A DNA stretch of 64,000 bases from Anas platyrhynchos (lineage: Eukaryota > Chordata > Aves > Anseriformes > Anatidae): the NCBI RefSeq assembly GCF_047663525.1, contig NC_092597.1, forward strand, positions 24,328,501 through 24,392,500. The letters are read 5' to 3'. The translations under genes and the position numbers were made by a program. The notes beneath the pieces were generated by a model. That model was not told the DNA's origin, did not search any database, and saw nothing but the letters and a program-made list of their open reading frames with translations. Below are positions 21,701 to 33,700 of the stretch, one piece after another (position 1 is the first letter of the stretch; each line of letters starts with the position of its first letter).

Positions 21701-24700
21701 CTTTCACAGCTCAAGTACAGTATAGTCCATAAAATGTGAAAGTCCATTGTTAACAAAGTGAGGCAGAGCCCTTAGAAACTGGTCATAAAAGCAATTCCCA
21801 CTGTGTGCAGTGTGGTTTGTAAAGCCTTTACCCAGCTTGGGGCTGACCCTGACCTTGATCTTGGAGCAGCGGCACAGGAAAAGTCTCGGCTTGAGAATTC
21901 CCAGTTGCTGGTGTGCCTTAGGAGCAGCAAAGCTCTCCTCTGGCGTCGTGTGTCTTTTCAGCCTGATGAATGTCCCTGTTGTTTCTCCAGGGACAAGCAG
22001 CGCAGGAACCCAAGGTTCTGTCTCCATGTGGCCAAGGAAATCTCTGTGCACCCTGCGGGTATTTCGGTCTTGCCTAGGACAGGGATGATCTTTGGGATTT
22101 GGCTCAAGACATCAGTCCAACTTCAAGGACATGGAGTTTATCCTTTTTGCTCTTTCCCAGCAAAATAGAAATGTGGGATTATACTCCTACTGAGCCACTG
22201 GTGTTTCTCAGCGGTGCATGCTCAAACATCTCTCCGTGGTTGCCTGTATTCATGTGTCAACACAAACCATAAGTGCTGCTCTGCTCTGGAGGCTGCGTGT
22301 TAGTCACAATAATTCAAACTCTGTTTCAAAGAATTTACTTCAAATGCCTTTTTTCCTCTTCTTTTTTTTTTTTTTTTCCTGACATGCTAATGCTGCTGTG
22401 CTACACAGTGAGATCAGAGTATTCAACTCCCACTGATTTTTTGGAGCATACACCACAGCAAAATTACGAGTAGGTTCTGGGTTCTGAGTGTGGGGCTTCC
22501 TTGTCAACACCAGAGAGTTTTCTCCTTTATTTCAAAAAACGGTGGGCTTGATGATATTTTACCAATGCTGCTGACATTTAAAAATAATTTAAAAAATGTT
22601 TCTTTTCCCACTTAAATTCCTCAGAATCTCGGGAAAATCTGGAGAGGTCTGAGAAGCGGCGGGAGAGATGGGAACAGAAACAACACAGGAAGAGAAGAAT
22701 AAAGCAGCGCTCCATCAGCAAGGAGAAGTGGGTGGAAACGCTGGTGGTGGCAGACACCAAGATGATAGAATACCACGGGAGTGAGAACATCGAGAAGTAC
22801 GTGCTGACCGTGATGAACATGGTGAGTCCTGGTCTGCTGAACCGCAGAGCTGCCAGGTCCCTGGAGATGCAGCTATGAGACATAAGGGCCACTGGGCTTG
22901 CCAGGGCTCAGCCCTAGTGGGACCTCAGCAAATCTCTCAGCAAACAGCCCGATCCTGCTTGCACGCGGGCTTTTCTGCACTGCTTGATGCTCCATCTGCC
23001 TCTGGAGGATAAGAAAACCTCCACGCAGGAGGAAAGACTCACGGGGATGTGGGAGCTTTGGGTCAGGCTCCCTTGAACTCAGCACTGGCAGTGCCAATGA
23101 AAGGCACCCATGAAGGGAGCGCTGCAGGCAGCTGCTGTGTTCCTCACCTCATCCCCAAATTCTGCGGAGCCGGTGCCAGCAGAGAGCTGTGAGTGGCTTT
23201 CCTGGTAAAGCTCCCCTGAGGACAGCCAAGGGAAGGAGCTGAGCCCAGAACCAGACTGTAGCTGAGCTGTTTTGCTGGCACCAAACCACAGGAGCATTAA
23301 ATGTGAAACCTGTAGTCAGGCTTTAAAAGCTAATTGTGATAATTTCATTGAAATTCCTCAACAGCTCATGCTGCTGCTTGAACTCAAGCTTCTCTGGAGA
23401 CATCCACTCATAACTGGATGGTCTGGTGTGCTAACGAACTAATCCTGCACAGCCGGGGTGCCACTGTTAGTTTTGCCTGGAGTCACAGAATCAGCCTGGC
23501 CGAGGTGGGAAGGGACCTCTGGAGGTCACCTCGTCCAGCCCCCTGCCCACGCCAGGCCACCTTGAGCAGGCTGCCCAGGGCCATGTCCAGAGTCAAAACA
23601 TGAACGTGGTGGGCTTAAAAATCCAGGAGGTTTCCCTAACGCCGTAAGACAAGCAGATAATTCAGCGTGAGCTGGTACAGTCTGTTTGCTCTTGTGCTGC
23701 TGTGGTAACAGCCATGTGCATTTCAGAAGAGGGCTTGGTTGTTGGCCAGAAAACAGGGTGGGACTGGGTAGAGGACCTCAAGGTAAGATCCCTGGGTTTC
23801 TCCCAGTTGGTGAAGGCACTGCAAGAGCACAAGGATCTGAGATGTTAAACATGTCTGTTAGGGAGTGAAAGAAGTGGTTCCCCAGGCATTTCTGGTTGAG
23901 TTTCAGTGTGCTACACAGACTACAGCAGTTTCCAACGGATGTCGTCACACCAGGACTGCTTTAGGCCAGGTCTGCATCTGGTCTTGTCTTTTGTTTTGGG
24001 GAATTACCCGAGATGTTGTCAACAACCTTCAGTAGCTTCCCTTTGAGCTCATGTTGCCTTGCAGATGTATTTACCAGCAGAACTGTCCCAGGGCAAGGTC
24101 TTTCTGTGGAGCTTTATGTGTTTGGCCTTTGTGTTTTGCAGGTGGCAGGGCTGTTCCACCATGCCAGCATCGGGAACCCTATCAACATTGCCATAGTGCG
24201 ACTCATCCTGCTGGAGACCGAAGAGGTAAGACGAAAACAAAGTGACTCACATTTCCATCCTGGCAGCCAGACTGGGATACACAAAGAGCTGGCCTTGAAA
24301 GCCTCTAAGGTCAATCTTGCGCTGTTTGCCTGGATGAATTTGTGTAAGATTCATGCAGATTCCCATGCCTCACTTCCTTGTCTCCTGCAAGGCCTGCAGC
24401 CGTGGTAAAGTTAGGAGGATTGCGTGGTGAGAGGAGCTGTGGGGGCTAATTCTTATAATAATTTCTAACTCAGCCACTTACTCTGTGCCAGTATCTTCCC
24501 TCCCATCCTGTGACCCGTGGGACATTACCTGATGCCACTGGTGCTGTTTGCCTGCAGCAGCATCCCTCCAAACCTGGAGCAGTGGTGGTCCCCAGGCAGT
24601 TCTGTGGCTGGGGCTGGGTGGCTGGAGCTCGCCGTGTCCCCGAGGAGCGTCCCGCCGGCGGTTGTTTGTGCTCCCCAGCTGCAGCGGCTGCTCGCAGGGA

Positions 24701-27700
24701 GCCTGACGCCTCTCGGGCTGGCTGCCCAGCTGCATCCTTCTCTAAAGCACATCAGCCAGGATGGAATATTTTCCTGCAGTGTTACTTAACCCCCGGTGTT
24801 GGGTGACTTCATGTTTCGGTTGAATCACAGAGGAAAAGAAAGTGGAAAAGGGCTGTATTCTCACCCAACCTGTATCTTATAAAATAGAAGCTATTCCCTC
24901 TATATGGCAGTTACTCCTGATCTCACTCTGATGTGTCAGAGGTCAGACCCCTTACCACTGCATCCTGAAAAACAAACAGGTCTGTCAGCAGTATGACAGC
25001 AGACTTTTAATTGTTTTGACAGGAGGATCTGAAAATCTCCCACCATGCAGACAACACCTTGAAAAGCTTTTGCAAGTGGCAGAAGAGCATCAACGTGAAA
25101 GGAGATTCCCATCCCTTGCATCACGATGTTGCAGTCCTGCTCACAAGGTATTGTGCCTGTGGGCTAATTTTATGCTTCAGGGGCTACTCTGCCAGCTGGA
25201 AATTCCTCCAGGGGCTGCAGGCAGGTGGGACACAGGCAGCCAGGGGCACATCTCAGTGGCAGCTGAGACACCCCATGTAAAATCTCACTGTCTGTACCTG
25301 AGCCCTGTCTGGATGCCTGCACATACAGTACAACTTAAAACAAGAAGCCTGAAGGTGACCTGACCCTGATGGCAGGAACTGGTCTCAAACCTCAGGTTTA
25401 AACCTGGAGACAGCTCCCAGTTGAGTAGAAGCTGGGGTTTCCAATCCAGGTTTTCACCATAGCCCTATTGGCAAGCACCAGGGTGGGTGGATCCTTGCAG
25501 CAGATGTACACAGGGATTAGCTCTCCTTTTTCCCTTGCAGATGAATGCAGGGATTTGCAAAGGAGCCTCAGAGCAGGCCCCTAACCTCCCATGAAGCTGG
25601 GTGGAATTCATGCCTCTGGCCAAGTTTATGTACCTTGCAGTCAAAATGGAGTTTGATGGTTTCAGGCTGCAGCAGCTTGGATGTTGGCAGTATCGTGGTT
25701 GTTTGTGCAGTGATTCACAACCCACAACAGAATTATCTTCTTTAGGAGATTTCCTTTGTAGCAGAAATAAGGCACTTAAGGCCGTGCACTTCGATGGAGC
25801 TGTTCATCCTGGGTGGCTGGAGGTCCCCTGCCCTGGACCACAGCACCCCTGGGATGTACTTCCCCAAGAAATGTAGTGATTGCTTAATTATTCCCAGCAT
25901 CAGCTTTATTTATACAATGGAATAAACGTAGCCAGCCTGGCTTGCAGTTCACATTAATCAGTCTTTCTAATAAGCTGGGGATACCGAGAGAGTAAAGGGG
26001 AAAGGAAAGGCCATAAATCTTTCTGCTGCAGAAAGACGTTTGGATGTCTCCATTCCTGCTTCTGTTTGGCCAGCATCTGCTGGGCTCAGGCACATCCCCT
26101 TAGACCAGGCTGGGGAGGCAGCGGGGGCTTGCTCCTGGGTGGCTGCCTTGGGCTGGCTCTGCACACATAGAGCCCTGCCCGCGCTCGCTCTCGTGTTGTC
26201 CTTTGATTCCTGATATCTTCATCCCCTCTTTGCTGTGTGTTGTTGTTTCCAATCACCAAGGAAGGACATCTGCGCAGCGATGAACAGACCCTGCGAGACC
26301 CTGGGTCTGTCCCACGTGGCGGGGATGTGCCAGCCCCACAGGAGCTGCAACATCAATGAGGACACGGGGCTGCCCCTGGCCTTCACCGTGGCCCATGAGC
26401 TAGGACACAGGTACCCCCCTTTCCTTCTTCTCCTTTCTACCCTCTGTCCTCTGCATGGTTTAGTCAGGACTTGACAAGGGACAAGTAGAAGTTGGCAGGA
26501 TGTTGCCGAGCAATTGCCTCAATCCAGGGGAATTTACCCTGGGAACTTCATTCCAGAGTTAAGTTTTTGATTGCTCCAGGTTCAATGAAAGTCATGTCCA
26601 AGAAAACACAGAGAAATTACACATGCAAGTTCTCCTGTGTTGCTGATGCTGCAGGTTGTGGAGAAGAGGGTTGCTCATTACAAAGTTTTAAAGTAGAGTC
26701 CATGTGTATAGCATCAGTGACAGAATTATGTTTGTCCTGATTTCAGTTAAACTTGGGAAGGTCATTTGAACATCATAGTCCATAAAAGATATCTTTGTAC
26801 AGTAAAAGCCTGTAACCAGTAAGTTTAATTAAACTGACTTGGTTTAATATTCTCATTACTTTCTCTTGGCTGAGTTGTCAGTAAGAAAGCTAAAGTAAAA
26901 ATCTTGTGTAAAATACGTACATTGGGAAAAGTTCCGTGTAATAATTATACATCATATTAAATTTTGGATTTAATATAGATCTGTTCAGCTAAATGCTTGC
27001 TTTGCATGCTCTCTGCATGAAGCACAGTCTGTTGGCTTTGTCACTTCAAAACAGCAAAAATATCCCTGGTTTACTCCAGTGCAAGGCCACACAAGCTCCT
27101 GGGGCTGTTCTTGCTCGCAGTGTCGCAGGACACAGGGGCTGGGCACTGCCCTGAGCACAGCCAAGTTTCCCCAGCTTACCAAGCAGCCTCCTGCTTGCCA
27201 CTGCTGGCCACGGCAGCTCATCCAGGGCATGCTCTTGGCACCCTCTTAATTGCAAGGTAAAACCCCACTGGAGCCTGTCCCCTACCACATGGGACAAAGC
27301 TTGTGGGTATCTCTGGTCCCATTTCCCAGATAGCCAAGTGCTCTACTCCCTGTTCATTAGCGAGTCCCCACGAAGCTGTGAATGTTTTTAATGTCTGGTG
27401 TAGCGTCTCGGAAAGCAGAGAAGCTGCGTGGTTGTAGCGGGCATGCAGCTCACCTCTCCTTTGTGGGACTGTGCTCTTACACAGTTTTGGGATTCAGCAT
27501 GATGGAAGCAGCAATGACTGTGAGCCAGTTGGGAAAAGACCTTTCATCATGTCTCCACAGCTCCTGTATGACACGTCCCCACTCACCTGGTCCCGCTGCA
27601 GCCGGGAGTACATCACACGATTCCTCGAGTAAGTCCTCGCTTCCTCTTCTCTTCCATTTGTGCCTGTACTCGGGGCCGAGCTGGCTGCCACAGCTTGGGG

Positions 27701-30700
27701 CTGGGTTGGGCTTTGGGGTCTGCAAAAGACTTTCTAGTCTCAGAAGTCAACCCCAGGGCACTGAGGGGGATTTCTAACTTGCTCGGTTGCCTTGGTCCTT
27801 GCTGGGAAGGATGAGTATTTGAATGCAAAGGTAACAGAGCGTTTGTCAGCACAGTGGTTGTTGCTTGAACAAATACAGCTAGAGCACTTTTCTTCATTGA
27901 CTTAGCTGTCGGGATTCCCAAAGCATGGTTGCCCCAGCAGCAAAATTCTGGCGCTGGCTCTGCTCCTCTGAGCTCCAGTGTCAGCGACGGGTCGCTTGCA
28001 CCAGCCTAACAGAGGGGTGGCCATCTGGAAGCACGTAGGCACATCCAAGCTGCTGAGCAGGAGGAGTTTCCCATGGCACTTGGGGTTTGTAGCATTCGGT
28101 GCACCCCAGAGAGCCTGATCTTGCCTTCTGCTCGTCCCAGGAGCAAGGCTGTGCTTGGGGTGAATGCATGATGGCAGCAGGCACCACGTGAGGAGATGAG
28201 ACCAGGCCAGATTCTTTGCTGCATTTGTTTATTTTTAGTGCCCTGTGGCTGATTTTGCAGTCTGTTGTTATTAAATTCTTAGGAACGTGGCCCAAGTTTT
28301 ACATTTGTCAGCCAGGGTCTTGCACTGGAGGGACATTTTTCTTCCTTGTCACGGGAAGGTTAGAAAACAGCCAGAGCATCTGCCAGAAGCAGCGGCCGAG
28401 CAGCTCTGGCTGGGGCTGGTGTGCTCACAAGGGGCTGCGTGGTAGGAAGGCTGCCTGGTGCTGAGCTCCCATTTCTAAATCCCAGCCAATGGCCTGAGGT
28501 AGGGTGAATTATTGTTGATTTTTGGCTTTCAGTGGAATGGGGCTTTCTCGCATCTACAGAGTTCTTGGCCCTTTGTCTTTAACCTTCGCTTTTAGATGAA
28601 GCATTTCCTGCTGGCAATAACCTTGAGTTGCCGTTAGCTGCGGCAGGGAAGAAGCAGACCATCTGTCTGCTTGTCCAGTGGAGTTTTGGTCTCTTTGCTC
28701 CCCTCCCAGAAGGGGCAGCTCTTCCTCCAAGAGTGGAGCAGAGTTCAGCAGGCGTCTCTCCGCGGCTGTGACATCCCCGAGGCGAAGGAGAGGCCTGCTG
28801 CGAGCGCAGACATGAGCTCGTTTTAATACCGTGTTGGCAGGAGAATGGGCAGCAGCGAGCCAAAAAATGAGACCCTGCTGACCTGGGGTTGCTAGATGTG
28901 CTTGGAACAGACCTCGCGTTGGGAAAAAAAGTCCTCTCAGATGATGGGGATTGTTTTACAGAAGAGGGTGAGCACAGCTGAACAGTTAACGTTGGAAAAT
29001 GGTTCGTGCCTTCGATGGCAGCACGGCCCTGCCGCTGCTGAGAGTCGGGCAGGGGGCTCTGCGACCCTCTGTGAGCATCCGATGGCATGGAGAAGGCTCC
29101 CCTTGTCTCACAGCAGCTGACTGCCGTGTCTCCCTTCAGTCTTCCCTTCTCCAGACCGGACAACCAGGTTTTCAACCTCCTCTTGCAGTGCTGAAGGTCT
29201 CCGTGCAGCCTCCTCCCGTGGTTCTCCTCCTGGCTGACCCACGCAGCACCCTGCATGCTGCGAGCACCCAGCCCTTCCTGCAGCACTGCTCCTCTCCGGC
29301 CATTCCAGCTCCCCTGTTTGTGCAGCTGATTCTTCCCAAGTTTAAATCCTTGCCTTTGTTTTTATTGAATTCAGTCCTGTCTTCTTGGGCCTTTCTTTGA
29401 CTTCTCCAAGAGCTTTCGGAATTTTAATCCCGCTTGCAAATGTATTTGCAGATCCTCCCAGCCTCCTTGCATATGGGGATTTAATCACCATGCCATCTAT
29501 CCTATCATCTAGCTCATTAATGAACAGGCTGAAGGAGGCAGATGCAGTGCAGAGCCCTGTGATTTTTCACTGCAGTGTGGGTTACTGTCGAGCCCTTCAA
29601 AGCCAGATTAAAACTCATGCCAATTTTTGCTGGCTCAATGAAGTTTTTTGGCAAAAGGCGGAGGCCAGCTGAAGGCACCGTAGGATAATTGTAAAATATT
29701 TAATGAAGAAATAGATTTTGTTCATACCTCTGGGCAGTCAACAAGGAATCTAAACCACTCCCCACGCTGGGGCTGTGGAGCTCTCCTGTAAGCTGAGGCG
29801 GTGTTGGGCTGCTCCCAGCCAAGCGAGGGGCTCACAGGTGCCTGGGGGGGACCCCGCAGGTGCAGGAGGGGAGAGGGGCAGCGGGTGCCTGCTGTGCCGG
29901 GTGTCACCCTGCCAGCACCCCACAAAGTGGGTGCTCACCGTGGCTCCCGACCTCGTGCCAGCCCCGCTCCCTGCTGCTGCCGAGCTGGGCCGTGTCGGCA
30001 GCTTGGGTTAGAAAGGAATCCTGGTTCACGTTAATTTAGACCTGTTTCCAATCACAACGAGCTGAAGTAATCTAATCTGCTCCGAAACCCACGCTGGAGA
30101 CTTTGCGTTGCTGGAAACAAGCTTGTTTAAATCAACACTGTAAGCTAAACTAGTGACAATTTCTTGTGTGTTTGGGAAGTATCATAGCAAAACCACTCGC
30201 AGCGGAGCAAGGCGGCCAGGAACAGCCTCTCAGGCTCCCAGGCAGCCTGGCAGGGGGCCACAAGCTGCCTTGGCAATGCTTCGGGCTCCGTTTTAATATC
30301 TCTTTTCTAAAAACATGCTGTCCAGCACAGGCTGAGCACTGTTTGTAGCGGCAGATATGAGGGTGAGTGAGTTTTGCTGCTGACAATCCACTTTATTTTT
30401 ATTACCGGGGCATTGACACTAGAGCCAGAGCATCCGTAGGGACGTTTCGGGAGCCAGCCTGGTGTATGAACGCGAGGACAACATCTGCTTCTCTGCAGTG
30501 CAATGTTTGCTCAGCGAAACCCTTCACCTTGAGTGGTGAAACTGAGGCCCAGCCCCCCCCGGCTGAGGACTTTGCTAAGGAGCTAGTTGCAAATCTAAGG
30601 AGCAGGGAGTTATTCCCAGGCAAAGCTTTCCAACGGGGAGCAGCAGGACATGCTGGGGGGTCAGTGGGTGTCTCAGGACTGCAGGGGCAGGCAGTGACGC

Positions 30701-33700
30701 TGCCCTGGTGTCTCTCTTTCAGCCGGGGCTGGGGGCTGTGCCTGGATGACCCCCCTGCCCGGGAGGTGCTGGACTTCCCCCTGGTGCCCCCAGGCGTCCT
30801 CTACGACGTGGGCCATCAGTGTCGCCTGCAGTACGGTGCCTACTCCACCTTCTGTGATGACATGGACGTAAGCTGTGGTCTCTCCCAAAGTCGCACAAAC
30901 TCGGGCAGCTCCAGGGGGGTTTTGGTGGCGGGGGCTTTGCATGGGGCGACCCTCTCCCTGTGAGTTCAATCTGTACCAGTGAGCTGGTCCGTGCAGTAAC
31001 CATGTCCTGTGCAAATCTGCTTTCTGCAGAGCGTCTGCAACACGCTGTGGTGCACGGTGGGGACCACGTGCCATTCCAAGCTGGACGCTGCCGTTGATGG
31101 CACAGCGTGCGGGGAGAACAAGGTGAGTGGGAGCATTCCCATCCAGAGATGGAGAGCCTCCTTGTCCTGCATGCAGGGGAGGCTCTTTGCCAGAAAAGTG
31201 TAAAACCTGGAGTTTTGCAGACTGCAGTGCATGGGGAGGGGCTCACCTCGCTGCCCTCACTCTGGGGGGCACACTGGCATTGCCCAGTGGAGGGGCTGGC
31301 AACCTGCAGGGACGTGGGGGGTACCCAAAGGCCCTGCTGTGCCATCAGCCCCAGCCACTACAGGGGCTTCTTGACCATGGTAGCATAATGCTGTGAAGTT
31401 ACAAAAATACCTGCACGTGCCTCTGCTCAGCACATTAAGGGGCAGTGCTGGGGATCTGTTGCCTCATTTGAATCTTCAGACAGCCTGCCATCCCTGAATT
31501 TCCCATAGCACAGAGGGGAAACTGGGCTCTCCAACTCAAGGTCCAACTGCACATCATTTACCTGGGCTCTCTTCTCCTGGACTTTCCCTTTGCAGTGGTG
31601 CTTCAACGGCGAGTGCGTGCCAGTGGGTTACCGTCCCGATGCCATCGACGGCAGCTGGGGGTCCTGGAGCTCGTGGGCTGCCTGCTCGCGGAGCTGCGGT
31701 GCGGGCGTGCAGAGCGCCGAGAGGCAGTGCAGCAGCCCCACGTAAGTGAGCACGGGCTCCTCCGTGAAGAAAAGGAGCCCAACGCTTCTGACGGCCTCAT
31801 AAAGCTGGGGCTGTCACCTGCCCAGCCTGGTCCTAGCCAGGTCTGCACTGCACAGCAGAGGAGGGGTGCCGGGATGTGGTTATCGTCCTGAACAAAGTGC
31901 ATCTGAAACACCACGGGCGATTCATTTCCCGGGGCTATCCGTCCGTCTGGGCAGCAGAAGCCCCTGGAGGGGCAGAGCTGGCTCCGTCTGCTCTCACACG
32001 CAGCAGCTCCTGCCCTGTGCACGCAGAGCGTGCTGGAATGTGATTCCAACAAAGAGCACAGGCTCGATGCCTGTAGATGTAAAACATATCCGGCGTCTTT
32101 TTAAAAGAAAGCCAGGCGTTCTCCCATCATGATTCACCATCATTTTGAAAACTCCCGCTGCTGCTTATCAACCCTTCTCTCCCCGTGAGTGATTCCTGAG
32201 CGTGCTGCATGAGCTGCAGTGCTGGGATGCTCCCTGCTCCCTGGCTGGCAGCCGGCTCCAGCCCAAGGCTGACCCAGGAGCAGCATTGTCCACGCCGTGA
32301 CCCAGCTGCTCCCCAGATGTCTCCCTCCAGCTCAGCCCCTATTGTATTGAATTTGCACAAAGGCCTCTGGCTCGCCCAGGTGTCAGAGTGCCCTGGAACA
32401 GGGAGAGAAAAGGGCTTTGTGAGCAATTTTCCAGTGGCAGTCAGTTTTCAATGGCTTAAGGAGATTTGAAAACGAAGGATCTCTCTAATGAGCCCAGATG
32501 TGCCTTCTGCCTAACTTCTTCCCTGGGTGCTTTGTTTTTAGCACATGCTATCAGACTGTTTAAAGAATCACTGTGTAATCTCAGTCCCAGGTCAAGAGCT
32601 AGGTTTGTGTTTGACATGAGTTTTGTGACAGAAGTGCAATTGTAGTTTATGGAGTGTTTTAAACACAGCTGCAGGCATGTAGGAGAGCAAACACTGTAAA
32701 AGCAGCAGAATTCCCCTGGCCAGTTGTTTGCTTTGGCCACTGTAGGTAAACCTTCAGCTTTGCCTTTTGGATGAAGTGAACAAATGTGTGCATTGGGTAG
32801 TCCTTCCTGCCGCAGGCATTTCCTTAGGGAAGGTATGTAAACAACTGGAAAATAATAATTAATTTTACTCCCCTCAGCAAAGCGTGCCCAGTCTGAACTG
32901 ACTGGGGAAAAAGTCATTTTCATAAGGTCGTGGGGATGTGGGCCACTGAAATTGCAGTCACCAAACCAACCTTGTGAAAAGGCGAGCATCAGAAACTGGT
33001 GGCAGCATTCTGAGAGCCTGTTGGCATCTAAGAAAAGCCCATTATTGCCTTTAAGGCCCTCTCGCTTTGACAATGTTGGAAAGAATGATATGTTTTTAAA
33101 ACTGCTTTCTGAAGTATCCTTGAAAGTAAGTGAGAATTTATAGCCTCGTGTGCTTCTGGCTGTTTCTGTCATTTAGGAATCATAAGCATGAAAAAATCTA
33201 AAGCCTGAAGAAATGTGTTTGCTCTCAATAGATGTATTTGGGGATTTCCCTGTTCTGGCCATGTGTTCATTCTGGACCTGTGTGTCACCCTGCTGGGATC
33301 ACCGGCAAAGTCACAACCAGGCAGAGCTGTGGTGAGCAGGGTGGGTGCAGCACTTGGTCCGCAGGGTGTCACAGTGCCCGGCAGCAGGAGGAAGGAGGGA
33401 TTTGGACATGAACACTCCTGGTTACTTGTCTTTACTAACTGGTTTTATAGCTTCATAAACCAGGCCTATAAAATTGGCTATATTTGCAACGTTAAGGAAG
33501 GATGGTCAGGAGGGACGAGATGCAAAAAGTAGCTGTGAGCCTCCAGTATCTTCCCAGGGGACTCGCAAAAACGACTGCTTCACACGTCCCTTTTTCAGTC
33601 TGGTTGATCTTTCAAGGAGGCAAAGAGGGGCCTGGGGACCAACAAATCCAACCCCTCTCCTGCACCGCCGCGGCCTGGCCGCTGCAATGCTGTGCTGAGT

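Larger units (their letters stand above)
22822..27484 (+). other. ADAMTS7 introns 4-7 (around exons 5-7)
   Basis: Introns of about 1.3, 0.8, 1.1 and 1.1 kb. One CR1 copy (23481-23590) lies in intron 4. Intron 7 has an AT-rich central part (about 26740-26990). Nothing else recognised. Confidence 0.55.
27629..30722 (+). other. ADAMTS7 intron 8
   Basis: A 3.1-kb intron with the two weak LINE-like fragments listed. No further exon or RNA gene is recognised. Confidence 0.55.

Noticed and set aside
28579..29286. 235-codon minus-strand open frame in ADAMTS7 intron 8
   Set aside because: No recognisable domain, overlaps LINE-like sequence, and no supporting splice or promoter signals.
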